A stretch of DNA of 33,654 nucleotides from SZUA-1377 sp964622255 (GTDB lineage Bacteria; Campylobacterota; Campylobacteria; Campylobacterales; QNZT01), in assembly GCA_964622255.1 (NCBI GenBank), contig CAZUPK010000045.1, positions 1 to 33,654 of the forward strand. The letters run 5' to 3'. The translations under genes were made by a program, and so were the position numbers. Below the pieces are notes generated by a model that saw nothing but the letters and a program-made list of their open reading frames with translations, ran no database searches and had not been told where the DNA came from. Shown here piece after piece: positions 7,947 through 15,871 of the stretch; the stretch's first letter is position 1, and every line of letters begins with the position of its first letter.

Positions 7947-8768
7947 TTACTTCTCTTGTAGTGACTGTAAATAGGTCGCTACTGCTTTTTGTTGAACATC
8001 AGTTAACATCCCCTTAAATGATGGCATAGTTCCAATAGTTCCTTTTTTACCATTTGTTAAAACATGTTTAACTGTTGGCTCATCATATACTGCTAAATTT
8101 GGTGCCATACCATTGTTACCTCTTCCATCTTCACCGTGACAACTAGCACATGCCGCAAATGCAGCAGGTTTTTTACCTTTCATACCACTAGCTATCCATT
8201 TTGCAATAGCTTTTGCACCATCACCACTAGCCATACCCGCTGGCATTGGTCCCATTGCATAATGTAATTGATTTTGTCCATTTTTTATAACAGCTAAAAC
8301 TTGAGCCTCTGTCATCCTTTTATCAAAACCTTGTGCTTTACCATCGATACCATCTCCTGCAATACCGTGACAAGGAGCACAGTTTACTAGGTAAACACCC
8401 TCACCCATACCCATCAAAGTATCCTTTGAAGGATTTTTCCACTTTTTCTCAAATGTAGCATTGTATTGTTTTACTTCATCGTTATATTCACCTATCTGAG
8501 AGTATGCATTTACAGCATATGGTGAAAAAAACCAATACCATATAGTCCAAATAATCGTTCCTAAATAACTAAGCCCAAAACCAGTTGGTATAGTATTTTT
8601 AAACTCACCTATACCATCCCAATTCTCTTCAGAAAGTTCTCCAGTTGCAGTATCAGTTTTGATCTGTTTGATATACTTACCAGCAACAAAAACAGTCAAA
8701 AGGATAATAGCAGCCGCACCAACTAAAGAGAGCTGATTAACAACATCTGTAGAAAGATTTATCTTCAT
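7947..8768 (-). CDS. ccoP: cbb3 cytochrome c oxidase subunit III (di-heme)
   Basis: This 273-residue membrane-bound di-heme cytochrome c passes electrons to CcoO/CcoN. Two N-terminal transmembrane helices (about 13-31 and 64-87) are separated by a cytoplasmic loop containing GELSEENWDGI. The periplasmic part carries two CxxCH sites: C130-C133-H134 with probable Met ligand M175, and C207-C210-H211 with probable ligand M248 (GTMPSF). Having two helices rather than one is common in this phylum. The start overlaps the ccoQ stop by 4 bp, indicating translational coupling. Confidence 0.97.
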   Translation of the reverse strand: MKINLSTDVVNQLSLVGAAAIILLTVFVAGKYIKQIKTDTATGELSEENWDGIGEFKNTIPTGFGLSYLGTIIWTIWYWFFSPYAVNAYSQIGEYNDEVKQYNATFEKKWKNPSKDTLMGMGEGVYLVNCAPCHGIAGDGIDGKAQGFDKRMTEAQVLAVIKNGQNQLHYAMGPMPAGMASGDGAKAIAKWIASGMKGKKPAAFAACASCHGEDGRGNNGMAPNLAVYDEPTVKHVLTNGKKGTIGTMPSFKGMLTDVQQKAVATYLQSLQEK

Positions 8769-9016
8769 ACTTTATCTCCTTTTTTTTTCTTTTTCTCTAG
8801 CTCCCACTTCTCTTTTGCAGTAAGCTTTTCAACCGGAGTTGATGTCACTTCATCATCAAGCACTATTTGAGAATATTTTTCATAATCTTTTAGACCTTTT
8901 TTTTCACTGCTATATATATGATAAATATAACTGTAAAAGACTACTACCAAAATAGCAGATAATATCAAATATGCATATGCTTGATATGTTTGAAGTGTAT
9001 GTAAATCAAACTCCAT
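8765..9016 (-). CDS. ccoQ: cbb3 oxidase subunit CcoQ
   Basis: This 83-residue protein has one transmembrane helix at about 12-33 and a strongly charged cytoplasmic tail rich in lysine and glutamate that ends KKKKGDKV. CcoQ proteins stabilise the cbb3 complex; sequence conservation is low, and the call rests on size, topology and its position between ccoO and ccoP. It is longer in the tail than the roughly 60-residue gammaproteobacterial CcoQ. Confidence 0.85.
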   Translation of the reverse strand: MEFDLHTLQTYQAYAYLILSAILVVVFYSYIYHIYSSEKKGLKDYEKYSQIVLDDEVTSTPVEKLTAKEKWELEKKKKKGDKV

Positions 9017-9025
9017 TTTTTCTCC

Positions 9026-9691
9026 TTATTTTAAACTATTTAAATATGCAATCAAGGCAACTATTTGTGGTATTTTTCCATTTGCAACAGCATCTTTTAC
9101 AGCTTTATTTTTCATATTAGCTGCAATTTTTTTAGCATCTTCTAAAGCTTGAGCTTTAGCTTCTTTTAATGTCCCTAATTTTGGCATACCTTTTTGATTA
9201 TAAGGAACATTAAACACTTTTTTTACTGTTACAGCCTCTGCATAGGCAGTATCTATATCAGCTAAGTTTTTAAACATATGTTTGTATGCCGGCATAATAG
9301 ACCCCGGAACAACAGAGGTTGGATCCCACATATGATTTTCGTGCCAATCAGTTGATCTATAGTTACCAACTCTATGAAGATCCGGTCCAGTTCTTTTTGA
9401 TCCCCAAAGGAATGGTCTATCATATGCATACTCACCACTCAAACTATAATGCCCATATCTATCAGTTTCTGATTTAAATGGTCTAATAAGTTGAGAATGA
9501 CAGGCATTACAACTATCTTTTATATAGACATGTCTTCCTGCCAACTGTAAAATAGTATATGGCTTAGTTCCAACTAAAGGTCTTGACTTTTTTGCAAAAT
9601 CAGGTAATGCCTCAACTATCCCAGCAAAAGCTACTGTTATAAAAAGCACTACTGTAAATAAAAACGGATTTCTCTCTAAAAAATGAAACAT
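9026..9691 (-). CDS. ccoO: cbb3 cytochrome c oxidase subunit II (mono-heme)
   Basis: This 221-residue mono-heme cytochrome c takes electrons from CcoP and hands them to CcoN. It has one N-terminal anchor helix at about 10-29, then a periplasmic domain with C61-N-A-C64-H65 and probable axial Met M133 (PGSIMPAY). The segment TGPDLHRVG at about 101-109 is typical of CcoO. It starts at ATG behind AAGGAGG, 13 bp after the ccoN stop. Confidence 0.97.
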   Translation of the reverse strand: MFHFLERNPFLFTVVLFITVAFAGIVEALPDFAKKSRPLVGTKPYTILQLAGRHVYIKDSCNACHSQLIRPFKSETDRYGHYSLSGEYAYDRPFLWGSKRTGPDLHRVGNYRSTDWHENHMWDPTSVVPGSIMPAYKHMFKNLADIDTAYAEAVTVKKVFNVPYNQKGMPKLGTLKEAKAQALEDAKKIAANMKNKAVKDAVANGKIPQIVALIAYLNSLK

Positions 9692-9704
9692 CTTATTTTC
9701 CTCC

Positions 9705-11171
9705 TTATGCCATTGGTGAAGCGTTTTGAGGTTCTTTCGCTAACACTCTTCCAGCTGTTGCAGTTTTATAGATATTGTAACCCCACATAAATATACCTAT
9801 TAGATATAAAAGTCCACCAACTGCTCTTAAAGTATAATAAGGGTGTAAAACTGTAACAGTATCAATAAATGAATAAGCAAGGTTACCATATTGGTCAGTT
9901 GCTCTCCACATCATACCTTGAGTAATACCTGCAATCCACATAGAACTAAAGTATAAAACTATACCTGTAGTTTGAATCCAGAATTGACTCTCTATAAGCG
10001 ATTTGCTATAAAGCTCTCTTTTAAAAACTCTTGGAGCCATATGAAATATACTTGCAATAATCATAAACCCAACCCAACCAAGTGTTCCGTCGTGAACATG
10101 TCCTGGAATCCAGTCAGTAAAGTGTGCTAAAGCATTTACCGATTTTATTGATTGAATAGGTCCTTCTAATGTTGAGAACATATAGAAAGTTGATGCAAGA
10201 ATCATAAATTTGATTAAAGGATTAGTTTGAAGTTGTCCCCATTCACCTTTCATAGTTAAAAGCATATTAATTGCTGATCCCCAAGATGGTAAGATTAAAA
10301 CAACTGAGAAAATAACACCTAAAGTTTGCATCCAATCAGGAACAGTTGAATAAACAAGGTGGTGCGAACCAGCCCAAAGATAAACAAACATAAGTCCCCA
10401 GAAAGCTGAGACAGATAGCTTATAAGAGTAAACTGCTTGTCCAGACTCTTTTGGTAAATAATAATATATCAAAGCAATAATTGGAGTAGTAAACACAAAT
10501 GCAACTGCATTATGCCCATACCACCACTGAACTAATGCATCATTTGTTCCAGCATACATTGATACAGAATGAAACCAATCACCTATGCCACCACTAAGAA
10601 AATAGGTTGGAACTTCTGCATTATTAAATAAATAAAGCATTGCAATTGCAACATAAAATGCTATCATATACCACATAGAGATATATAGATACTTCTCTCT
10701 TCTAAGTCCTATCATACCAAACATATGAATACCAAATAAAACCCAAGAAACTACAACCATCGCATCTATTGGCCATTCAAACTCTGCATACTCTTTAGAT
10801 GTGGTATATCCTAAAAGCAAAGATACAACTGCACCTACAACTACTAAAATATATGTAATCAAATGTAGTTTACTAACTAGCATTAAAAACTTAGATTCTG
10901 CATTTGATACTTTTAAGATTCTTTGTCCAAAATAGTACCAACCAGCAAAAATTCCACTTAGTGTAAAACCAAAAGCAACCGAGTCAGTGTGCAGTGGTCT
11001 CAATCTACTAAATGTGCCATACTCACCAAAAAGGTAGTTTAGATCAGGAAATGCTAACTGAAAAGCTATAAGCACACCTATCGTCATACCAACAATACCC
11101 AATACGATAGCTAAAAACATAAACCATTTAGCTATCGTATAATCATACTCTAATGCATTGTGTGATTGCAT
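9705..11171 (-). CDS. ccoN: cbb3 cytochrome c oxidase catalytic subunit I
   Basis: This 488-residue heme-copper oxidase subunit reduces O2 with high affinity in the inner membrane. Expected ligands are visible: H61 in RPLHTD (low-spin heme), H220 in WWYGHN and H270-H271 in WAGSHH (CuB), and H358/H360 in IPGHVHDG (hemes). About twelve hydrophobic helices fill the rest. The open frame extends ten codons further upstream, but the start chosen is ATG 11169-11171 because AAGGAGG lies 5 nt in front of it and the product then has the usual family length. It is the first gene of the cco unit and has a probable promoter at 11225-11230. Confidence 0.98.
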   Translation of the reverse strand: MQSHNALEYDYTIAKWFMFLAIVLGIVGMTIGVLIAFQLAFPDLNYLFGEYGTFSRLRPLHTDSVAFGFTLSGIFAGWYYFGQRILKVSNAESKFLMLVSKLHLITYILVVVGAVVSLLLGYTTSKEYAEFEWPIDAMVVVSWVLFGIHMFGMIGLRREKYLYISMWYMIAFYVAIAMLYLFNNAEVPTYFLSGGIGDWFHSVSMYAGTNDALVQWWYGHNAVAFVFTTPIIALIYYYLPKESGQAVYSYKLSVSAFWGLMFVYLWAGSHHLVYSTVPDWMQTLGVIFSVVLILPSWGSAINMLLTMKGEWGQLQTNPLIKFMILASTFYMFSTLEGPIQSIKSVNALAHFTDWIPGHVHDGTLGWVGFMIIASIFHMAPRVFKRELYSKSLIESQFWIQTTGIVLYFSSMWIAGITQGMMWRATDQYGNLAYSFIDTVTVLHPYYTLRAVGGLLYLIGIFMWGYNIYKTATAGRVLAKEPQNASPMA

Positions 11172-11195
11172 TAAAACCTCCTTAAAAAATTTGAT

Positions 11196-11213
11196 TGTCA
11201 CATATATGTCACA
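11196..11213 (-). promoter_or_regulatory. Direct repeat, candidate operator in ccoN leader
   Basis: TGTCACA occurs twice in the same orientation (11196-11202 and 11207-11213) around TATA. The centre, ACATATATGT at 11200-11209, is a perfect palindrome. It lies just downstream of the predicted transcription start of ccoN and 25 bp before its start codon, where a bound repressor could block transcription. The regulator is unknown. Confidence 0.35.
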
Positions 11214-11224
11214 TTGAACAGTAG

Positions 11225-11230
11225 ATTATA
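11225..11230 (-). promoter_or_regulatory. Predicted -10 box of the cco operon
   Basis: Read on the minus strand this is TATAAT within TTTGTATAATCTAC, with T-runs upstream. Campylobacterota sigma-70 promoters typically have a conserved -10 and T-rich upstream DNA in place of a clear -35. Transcription would begin near 11218, giving a leader of about 47 nt before ccoN. Confidence 0.6.
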
Positions 11231-11303
11231 CAAAGTTTTTTTAAAAAAACAGCTTAAACATTAATGATTTATCAACAAAAAACAGTATGACTCAATACCT
11301 AAA

Positions 11304-11343
11304 CTCTTACAAACCAAGAACATTAGTTTTTGATTTGTAAGAG
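11304..11343. repeat. 10-bp perfect inverted repeat between carA and ccoN
   Basis: CTCTTACAAA at 11304-11313 is the exact complement of TTTGTAAGAG at 11334-11343, with a 20-nt spacer. It lies 24-63 nt downstream of the carA stop and could fold in either transcript. There is no good T-run on either side, so a classic rho-independent terminator is doubtful; transcript end protection or a protein site are alternatives. Confidence 0.6.
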
Positions 11344-11366
11344 CTTGAAGTTATAAATCAAATATA

Positions 11367-12494
11367 TTAAATATTTTCAAAAAATTCTCTAAAAATATAT
11401 CTGCCTTCGTGTGGACCCGGACTTGCTTCTGGATGATGCTGAACCGAAAAAATAGGATAGTTTTTGTATTTTACCCCCTCGATAGTTCCGTCAAAAAGAT
11501 TTTTATGAGTAATTTCTGCTATTTTCTCAATACTTTGAGGAAGATTGTAATTGTGATTTTGTGCTGTTATTTCAACAAGCCCCGTTTTTTCATTTCTTAC
11601 TGGATGGTTTCCTCCGTGGTGACCAAAAGGAAGTTTATAAGTATCATATCCAAAAGATATAGACAAAAGCTGATGTCCTAAACATATAGCAAACATAGGA
11701 ACTTTTTCCTCTATAAGTCTTTTTACTTTTTTGCTTTCCTCTTTTAAGACAAGTGGATCTCCTGGACCATTACTTAAAAAAACTCCATCTATCTCTTTTG
11801 ATTTATATCTTGTTATTAAAACTTCCTCGTCAAAGTTTGCTGGTTGAACTTCAACATCAAAGCCAACTTCTGCCAACTCATTTAGTATATTTCTTTTAAC
11901 TCCAAGATCAATAACAATTATTTTTTTTCCAAGTTTTAACGGAGTTTTATACTCTTGCTTTGTAGCATCCCAACTTCCTGTATTATGATAATAACTCTCT
12001 TTAGTTGTAACTTGTTTTATATAGTTTACCTCTTCTATTCTTGGAGAGTTTTCTAAAAGTCTTTTTAGCTCCTCTTTACTGCTAATCTTAGTAGAAGCTA
12101 TCATCATCTTTGCACCATTATCTCTTATATGCCTAGTTAAAAATCTTGTATCTACTTCACAAATACCTAAAGAATTATTTTCTTCTAAAAACTCACCCAA
12201 AGACTTTTCAGCTCTAAAGTTTGAGTATCTTGGTTGATAATTTCTAACTATCATACCACTTGCCCAAACTTTAGAGCTTTCCATATCATTTTTATTGCAT
12301 CCAACATTTCCAATTTCAGGCATTGTAAAAACTACAAACTGCCCTGCATAGCTTGGATCACTTATAATCTCTTGATAACCTGTCATAGATGTGTTAAAAA
12401 CTACTTCACCAACTTTTGTGCCGTCTGCTCCAAAACTTTTTGCTTTTAGATATATCCCATCTTCTAAATATATGTATAAATCCCTCAGCATCAA
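11367..12494 (-). CDS. carA: Carbamoyl-phosphate synthase small (glutaminase) subunit
   Basis: This 375-residue enzyme hydrolyses glutamine and delivers ammonia to CarB for carbamoyl phosphate, which feeds pyrimidine and arginine synthesis. The N-terminal CarA domain (about 1-150) includes VGEVVFNTSMTGYQEI. The C-terminal class I glutamine amidotransferase domain has the triad C271 (AICLGHQ), H354 and E356 (HHPEASPGPH), with SNGPGDP at 241-247. The start codon overlaps the stop of the DUF507 gene in an ATGA-type 4-bp overlap; a second ATG directly follows. carB is not in the window. Confidence 0.98.
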   Translation of the reverse strand: MMLRDLYIYLEDGIYLKAKSFGADGTKVGEVVFNTSMTGYQEIISDPSYAGQFVVFTMPEIGNVGCNKNDMESSKVWASGMIVRNYQPRYSNFRAEKSLGEFLEENNSLGICEVDTRFLTRHIRDNGAKMMIASTKISSKEELKRLLENSPRIEEVNYIKQVTTKESYYHNTGSWDATKQEYKTPLKLGKKIIVIDLGVKRNILNELAEVGFDVEVQPANFDEEVLITRYKSKEIDGVFLSNGPGDPLVLKEESKKVKRLIEEKVPMFAICLGHQLLSISFGYDTYKLPFGHHGGNHPVRNEKTGLVEITAQNHNYNLPQSIEKIAEITHKNLFDGTIEGVKYKNYPIFSVQHHPEASPGPHEGRYIFREFFENI

Positions 12495-13042
12495 AACATC
12501 CCTTTTTTCTTTAACTCTTCACGATAAAGTCTTTCAAAAACAGTGTTATACTCATCAGTTCCGGGAATCAATTTTCTTTTCATATTTGAAATCTTTTCAT
12601 AAACCTTTTCTTCTATAACTTCAAAGCTCTCTTTATAACCATTTATGGCATCATAGATGATATTTTTTATCGTATTTTCACTTACTTTATAATCCATCTT
12701 GTCCTCTTGCCAAAGTCTATCCATAACTTTATGAGCTAACTGGCTATATCTATCTTCATAGTTTAACATAACATCATAATCTTTTGCCATTTTCTTTTTT
12801 ATCATCCAAAACAAGGCTCTTCTATCTACTTGCATAAACTCCATATTGTCTTCATTTTCTTCTAGGATTTCAGCCACTTTATCTTCAAGTTTCCTCTCTT
12901 GATCCAAATCTTCAAAAATAACTTCTGCAACAATCTTTTTTGCATCTTCCAAACCACTTGAAAATGTAACATATCCAGAGTTAAATAGGTCGATAATTAT
13001 TTTATTTGCAATATACGGTGTATGAGGAACTGGAATCTTCAT
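12491..13042 (-). CDS. DUF507 family protein
   Basis: This 183-residue, highly charged, helical and probably cytoplasmic protein has no signal or membrane segment. It matches the DUF507 family in length and in starting with a conserved MKIPVPHTPYIANKI segment; C. jejuni has such a gene directly before carA. The function is not known. It is coupled to carA by overlapping stop and start codons, so it is expressed at comparable levels, which need not mean a shared pathway. Confidence 0.8.
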   Translation of the reverse strand: MKIPVPHTPYIANKIIIDLFNSGYVTFSSGLEDAKKIVAEVIFEDLDQERKLEDKVAEILEENEDNMEFMQVDRRALFWMIKKKMAKDYDVMLNYEDRYSQLAHKVMDRLWQEDKMDYKVSENTIKNIIYDAINGYKESFEVIEEKVYEKISNMKRKLIPGTDEYNTVFERLYREELKKKGMF

Positions 13043-13089
13043 CTTTAAGAACCCTTTACAATTTTGTGTTTATGTTAGCAAAAAATATC

Positions 13090-13593
13090 TTAGAATATAG
13101 AAGGAAGCTCTAAAAACCTATCATCCGACACTTTCTTGCTAACTTCATCTAACGATGCTTTCATCCAACCAGAAGTGGGATTTTTAACATAATCAAAATT
13201 TTGAATATATGGCTTTATATCAAGTAAAGGAGTTCCATCCAATATATCAACTCCTTTAAATTTGACAATATTTTCTTTTACTTCCACTAACTCAACAAGA
13301 GAAAGTCCTATCTTATTTGGGTGAACAGGAGTTCTTGTTGAAAAAACTCCTCGCGGTGTATTTGTTTTGTCATTAAAAGGTATCGGAGTCAAGTTATGCT
13401 CCTTTACACTATGAAAATGATATATAAGATAGATAAAGTTAAATCCATCCAAATCTTTCAAGCCCAACTTATACTCATCTTTTATAACTATCTTACCAAT
13501 ATGTTCTCTTCCTCCAACAGGTTGAACCGGCATATTTTCAAGAGATTTAAAATGAGTTTTTATAGTTCCTATCGAATGTAATTTTACAATCAT
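13090..13593 (-). CDS. trmO: TrmO-type tRNA (adenine-N6)-methyltransferase (UPF0066)
   Basis: This 167-residue protein belongs to the TsaA/TrmO beta-barrel family. E. coli TrmO uses S-adenosylmethionine to methylate N6-threonylcarbamoyl-adenosine at position 37 of certain tRNAs. Family signatures are visible: an N-terminal SIGTIKTHF, then FSTRTPVHPNKIGLSLVEL (about 92-110), and VDILDGTPLLDIKPYI (about 119-134). It is shorter than E. coli TrmO and lacks its C-terminal extension, as many family members do, so substrate identity is less certain. It starts 2 bp after the stop of the NifX-like gene. Confidence 0.8.
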   Translation of the reverse strand: MIVKLHSIGTIKTHFKSLENMPVQPVGGREHIGKIVIKDEYKLGLKDLDGFNFIYLIYHFHSVKEHNLTPIPFNDKTNTPRGVFSTRTPVHPNKIGLSLVELVEVKENIVKFKGVDILDGTPLLDIKPYIQNFDYVKNPTSGWMKASLDEVSKKVSDDRFLELPSIF

Positions 13594-13595
13594 AA

Positions 13596-13943
13596 CTAGT
13601 GAAACCTATGAAAATTTTCTGCTGTAATTTCTGGATATTTTCCCTCTTGAAACTCTTTTACCGCTTCTAAAAGTAACTTTCTTTCCTCTCCGCAGTAGTA
13701 TAGTTTTATACCAAGTTGCATAGCTTTATTTATCGCTCCAGGTCCGGCGTGTGGAGTTAAAACAACATCTACACCTTTTTTTTGAAGTTCAAAAAAGATA
13801 GTTGGACCACTTGTTTCTTTGTTTTGTATAACTTCCACTTTATTTGTAGTATCATCATAGATACCAAAATACTTTGCTTTTCCTAAAACTTTTGTTATAG
13901 CACTGTTTTCTTTCTTTGTTTTTAAAGGTGCTGCATATACCAT
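13596..13943 (-). CDS. NifX/NifB-type Mo-Fe cluster-binding domain protein
   Basis: This 115-residue protein has the dinitrogenase iron-molybdenum cofactor fold (DiNase_FeMo-co). The visible marks are an N-terminal strand with AITKVLGKAKYFGIYD, then VDVVLTPHAGPGAINKAMQLGIKLYYC. Stand-alone members bind metal clusters, and most occur outside nitrogen fixation. No nif genes lie in the window. The start ATG at 13941-13943 has AAGGAG at about 8 nt. It forms a two-gene unit with trmO. Confidence 0.72.
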   Translation of the reverse strand: MVYAAPLKTKKENSAITKVLGKAKYFGIYDDTTNKVEVIQNKETSGPTIFFELQKKGVDVVLTPHAGPGAINKAMQLGIKLYYCGEERKLLLEAVKEFQEGKYPEITAENFHRFH

Positions 13944-13996
13944 AATAAAATCTCCTTATAACCTTTATAAAAATAATTTATAGGATAATTATAGTC

Positions 13997-14518
13997 CTAT
14001 TTACTTTGAAAAGCCTTATTTTCTTCTAAAAGTTTTGTTATTTCAGCAGCATTTTGAGGATTCATCTTTGCCATAATCTTAGAAATTTTAGATGCTTTGA
14101 GTCCAAAAAGTATCCTTGCGGCATCTTTTTGGTCCATAGTATCTAAAATAGAGGCTGCTTTAGAGTCTCTCATTTTCATATATGTTTTTGAAATTTTATC
14201 TGCTTTTGCTTCTTTTATATTTTTAAGTATCTCTTGGTTTTTCTTTTCTAACTCTTCTGCTTGTCTTTTATACTCTTTTGCCTTTTTTAAAGCTTTTTGA
14301 ACCTCTTTTTCCCTCTCTTGTAATATTTTTTCTTTCTCTTTTATGAGATTTAATTTTGCCTCTTTATAAGCTTCAAACTCCTCTTGTTTTTCATCTAATT
14401 TATCAAGTTCTTTTAAAATCTCATCTTTTCTAGCTTCAAATATCTGATTACAATCAACAAGATTTTCTGCTTGTAAAAATCTAACAAATAGTATCAATAA
14501 AGCTAGAAAACTTTTCAT
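13997..14518 (-). CDS. MotE-like periplasmic coiled-coil protein
   Basis: This 173-residue protein has a signal peptide (about 1-17, ending near LQAEN), a long charged coiled coil (about 26-108), and a C-terminal helical domain (108-165) with repeated MNPQNAAEI and MDQKDAARIL elements typical of MgtE-N/MotE-like domains. MotE is a chaperone for the motility protein MotC, and C. jejuni has a related periplasmic protein near purA. Function in this cell is therefore probably envelope or flagellar motor related; this is an inference. One cysteine (C23) follows the signal, but there is no lipobox. Confidence 0.7.
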   Translation of the reverse strand: MKSFLALLILFVRFLQAENLVDCNQIFEARKDEILKELDKLDEKQEEFEAYKEAKLNLIKEKEKILQEREKEVQKALKKAKEYKRQAEELEKKNQEILKNIKEAKADKISKTYMKMRDSKAASILDTMDQKDAARILFGLKASKISKIMAKMNPQNAAEITKLLEENKAFQSK

Positions 14519-14552
14519 TATTTCTCTTTTACTAAAAATTTGGTGAGGAATA

Positions 14553-14558
14553 AATATA
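14553..14558 (-). promoter_or_regulatory. Candidate -10 box for the MotE-like gene
   Basis: TATATT on the minus strand, about 35 nt upstream of the start codon at 14518, with T/A-rich upstream sequence. The 96-bp gap after purA is the only non-coding space here, so a promoter is expected in it. The match is modest. Confidence 0.35.
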
Positions 14559-14614
14559 ACATTATTTTTTCCAAATGGTATTAGTTTACTTCTTGGTCAG
14601 TTACGATTTTTCTA

Positions 14615-15871
14615 TCATCTTACTATCGTATCCAGTCTATCTGGAGAAGTTGAGATGATACCTATCTTTGTCCCTATCAAATCCTCAAGGGCTTCTATAT
14701 AATCTTTTGCATTTTGAGGAAGTTTATCAAACTCTCTTACCCCTTTAACTTTATCCCAACCTTTAAATTCCCTATAAGACGGTTTTACATCTTCTAAGTC
14801 ATAAGGAACATAGTCTATAATCTCTCCTTTAAATTCATATCCAACACATACTTTTATAGTATCAAAACCATCTAAAACATCAAGTTTCATAAGTGCAACT
14901 TGATCCACACCATTTAGCCTACAAGCATATCTTGTGCTAACTGCATCAAACCAACCACATCTTCTCTTTCTTCCTGTAGTTGTTCCAAATTCTTTTCCAA
15001 CTTGTGCTATCCTATCACCATCTTTTCCAAAATCTTCACTTGGAAAAGGTCCATTTCCAACTCTTGTGCAGTATGCTTTTGCTATTCCTGTAACTTTTCC
15101 TATATCTTTCGGACTTAGTCCAAGTCCAATACATGCTCCTGCACTTATTGTGTTTGAACTTGTAACATAAGGATAAGTTCCGTGGTCTATATCAAGCATA
15201 GTTCCTTGAGCACCCTCCAAAAGTATCTTTTTACCCTCATCAAGATATTTCCAAACAAGCTCAGTTGTATTCGTTATATAACTTTTCAAATTTTCTTTAT
15301 ATCTTGTTATCTGTGTTAGCAACTCATCAAAGGTTGGTGCCTTTATTTCCATAGCTTCAAAAAGAACTCTATTTATTTCAAAATAGTCTAAAATTTTTGT
15401 TGCCAACCTCTTAGGATCTTGCAACTCTCCTATTCTATATCCTGTTCTTAAAATCTTATCTGCATAAGCTGGTCCTATACCTTTACCGGTAGTTCCTATA
15501 GCCCTTTTTCTAAGTTTCTCTTTTCCTTGATCTATCTTAGTATGATAAGGAAAGAGAATCTGAGCTTTATCACTTATAAAGAGTCTTCCCTCTAAGTTAT
15601 TAAACTGTTTTAATTCTTTGTCTATAAGACTATCTGGAGATAGAACAACTCCATTTCCTATGATATTTATGGCTTTTGGATTTAAGACTCCTGATGGAAT
15701 AAGATGAAGTGCATACTTTCTACCATCCACAACTATGGTATGTCCAGCATTGTGTCCACCTGCAAATCTACATACTACATCTACTTTTTGTGCTAAATGA
15801 TCTACAATTTTGCCTTTTCCTTCATCACCCCATTGAAGTCCTACTATCAAATCCGCTGTGTTTCTACTCAT
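14615..15871 (-). CDS. purA: Adenylosuccinate synthetase
   Basis: This 418-residue enzyme makes adenylosuccinate from IMP, aspartate and GTP, the first committed step to AMP. The N-terminal GTP loop WGDEGKGK spans 14-21 with catalytic D16, and H44 lies in GGHNAGHT. Further family motifs are GTTGKGIGPAYADK, EGAQGTMLDIDHGTYP and GTTTGRKRRCGWFD. Length is normal. Its start overlaps the hisZ 3' end by 8 bp, so the two are co-translated. Confidence 0.98.
   Translation of the reverse strand: MSRNTADLIVGLQWGDEGKGKIVDHLAQKVDVVCRFAGGHNAGHTIVVDGRKYALHLIPSGVLNPKAINIIGNGVVLSPDSLIDKELKQFNNLEGRLFISDKAQILFPYHTKIDQGKEKLRKRAIGTTGKGIGPAYADKILRTGYRIGELQDPKRLATKILDYFEINRVLFEAMEIKAPTFDELLTQITRYKENLKSYITNTTELVWKYLDEGKKILLEGAQGTMLDIDHGTYPYVTSSNTISAGACIGLGLSPKDIGKVTGIAKAYCTRVGNGPFPSEDFGKDGDRIAQVGKEFGTTTGRKRRCGWFDAVSTRYACRLNGVDQVALMKLDVLDGFDTIKVCVGYEFKGEIIDYVPYDLEDVKPSYREFKGWDKVKGVREFDKLPQNAKDYIEALEDLIGTKIGIISTSPDRLDTIVR

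Noticed and set aside
11261..11275. FNR-like dyad upstream of ccoN (TTAATGATTTATCAA)
   Set aside because: The right half resembles ATCAA but the left half and the spacer length do not fit the FNR/ANR consensus, and its distance from the -10 box is not typical.
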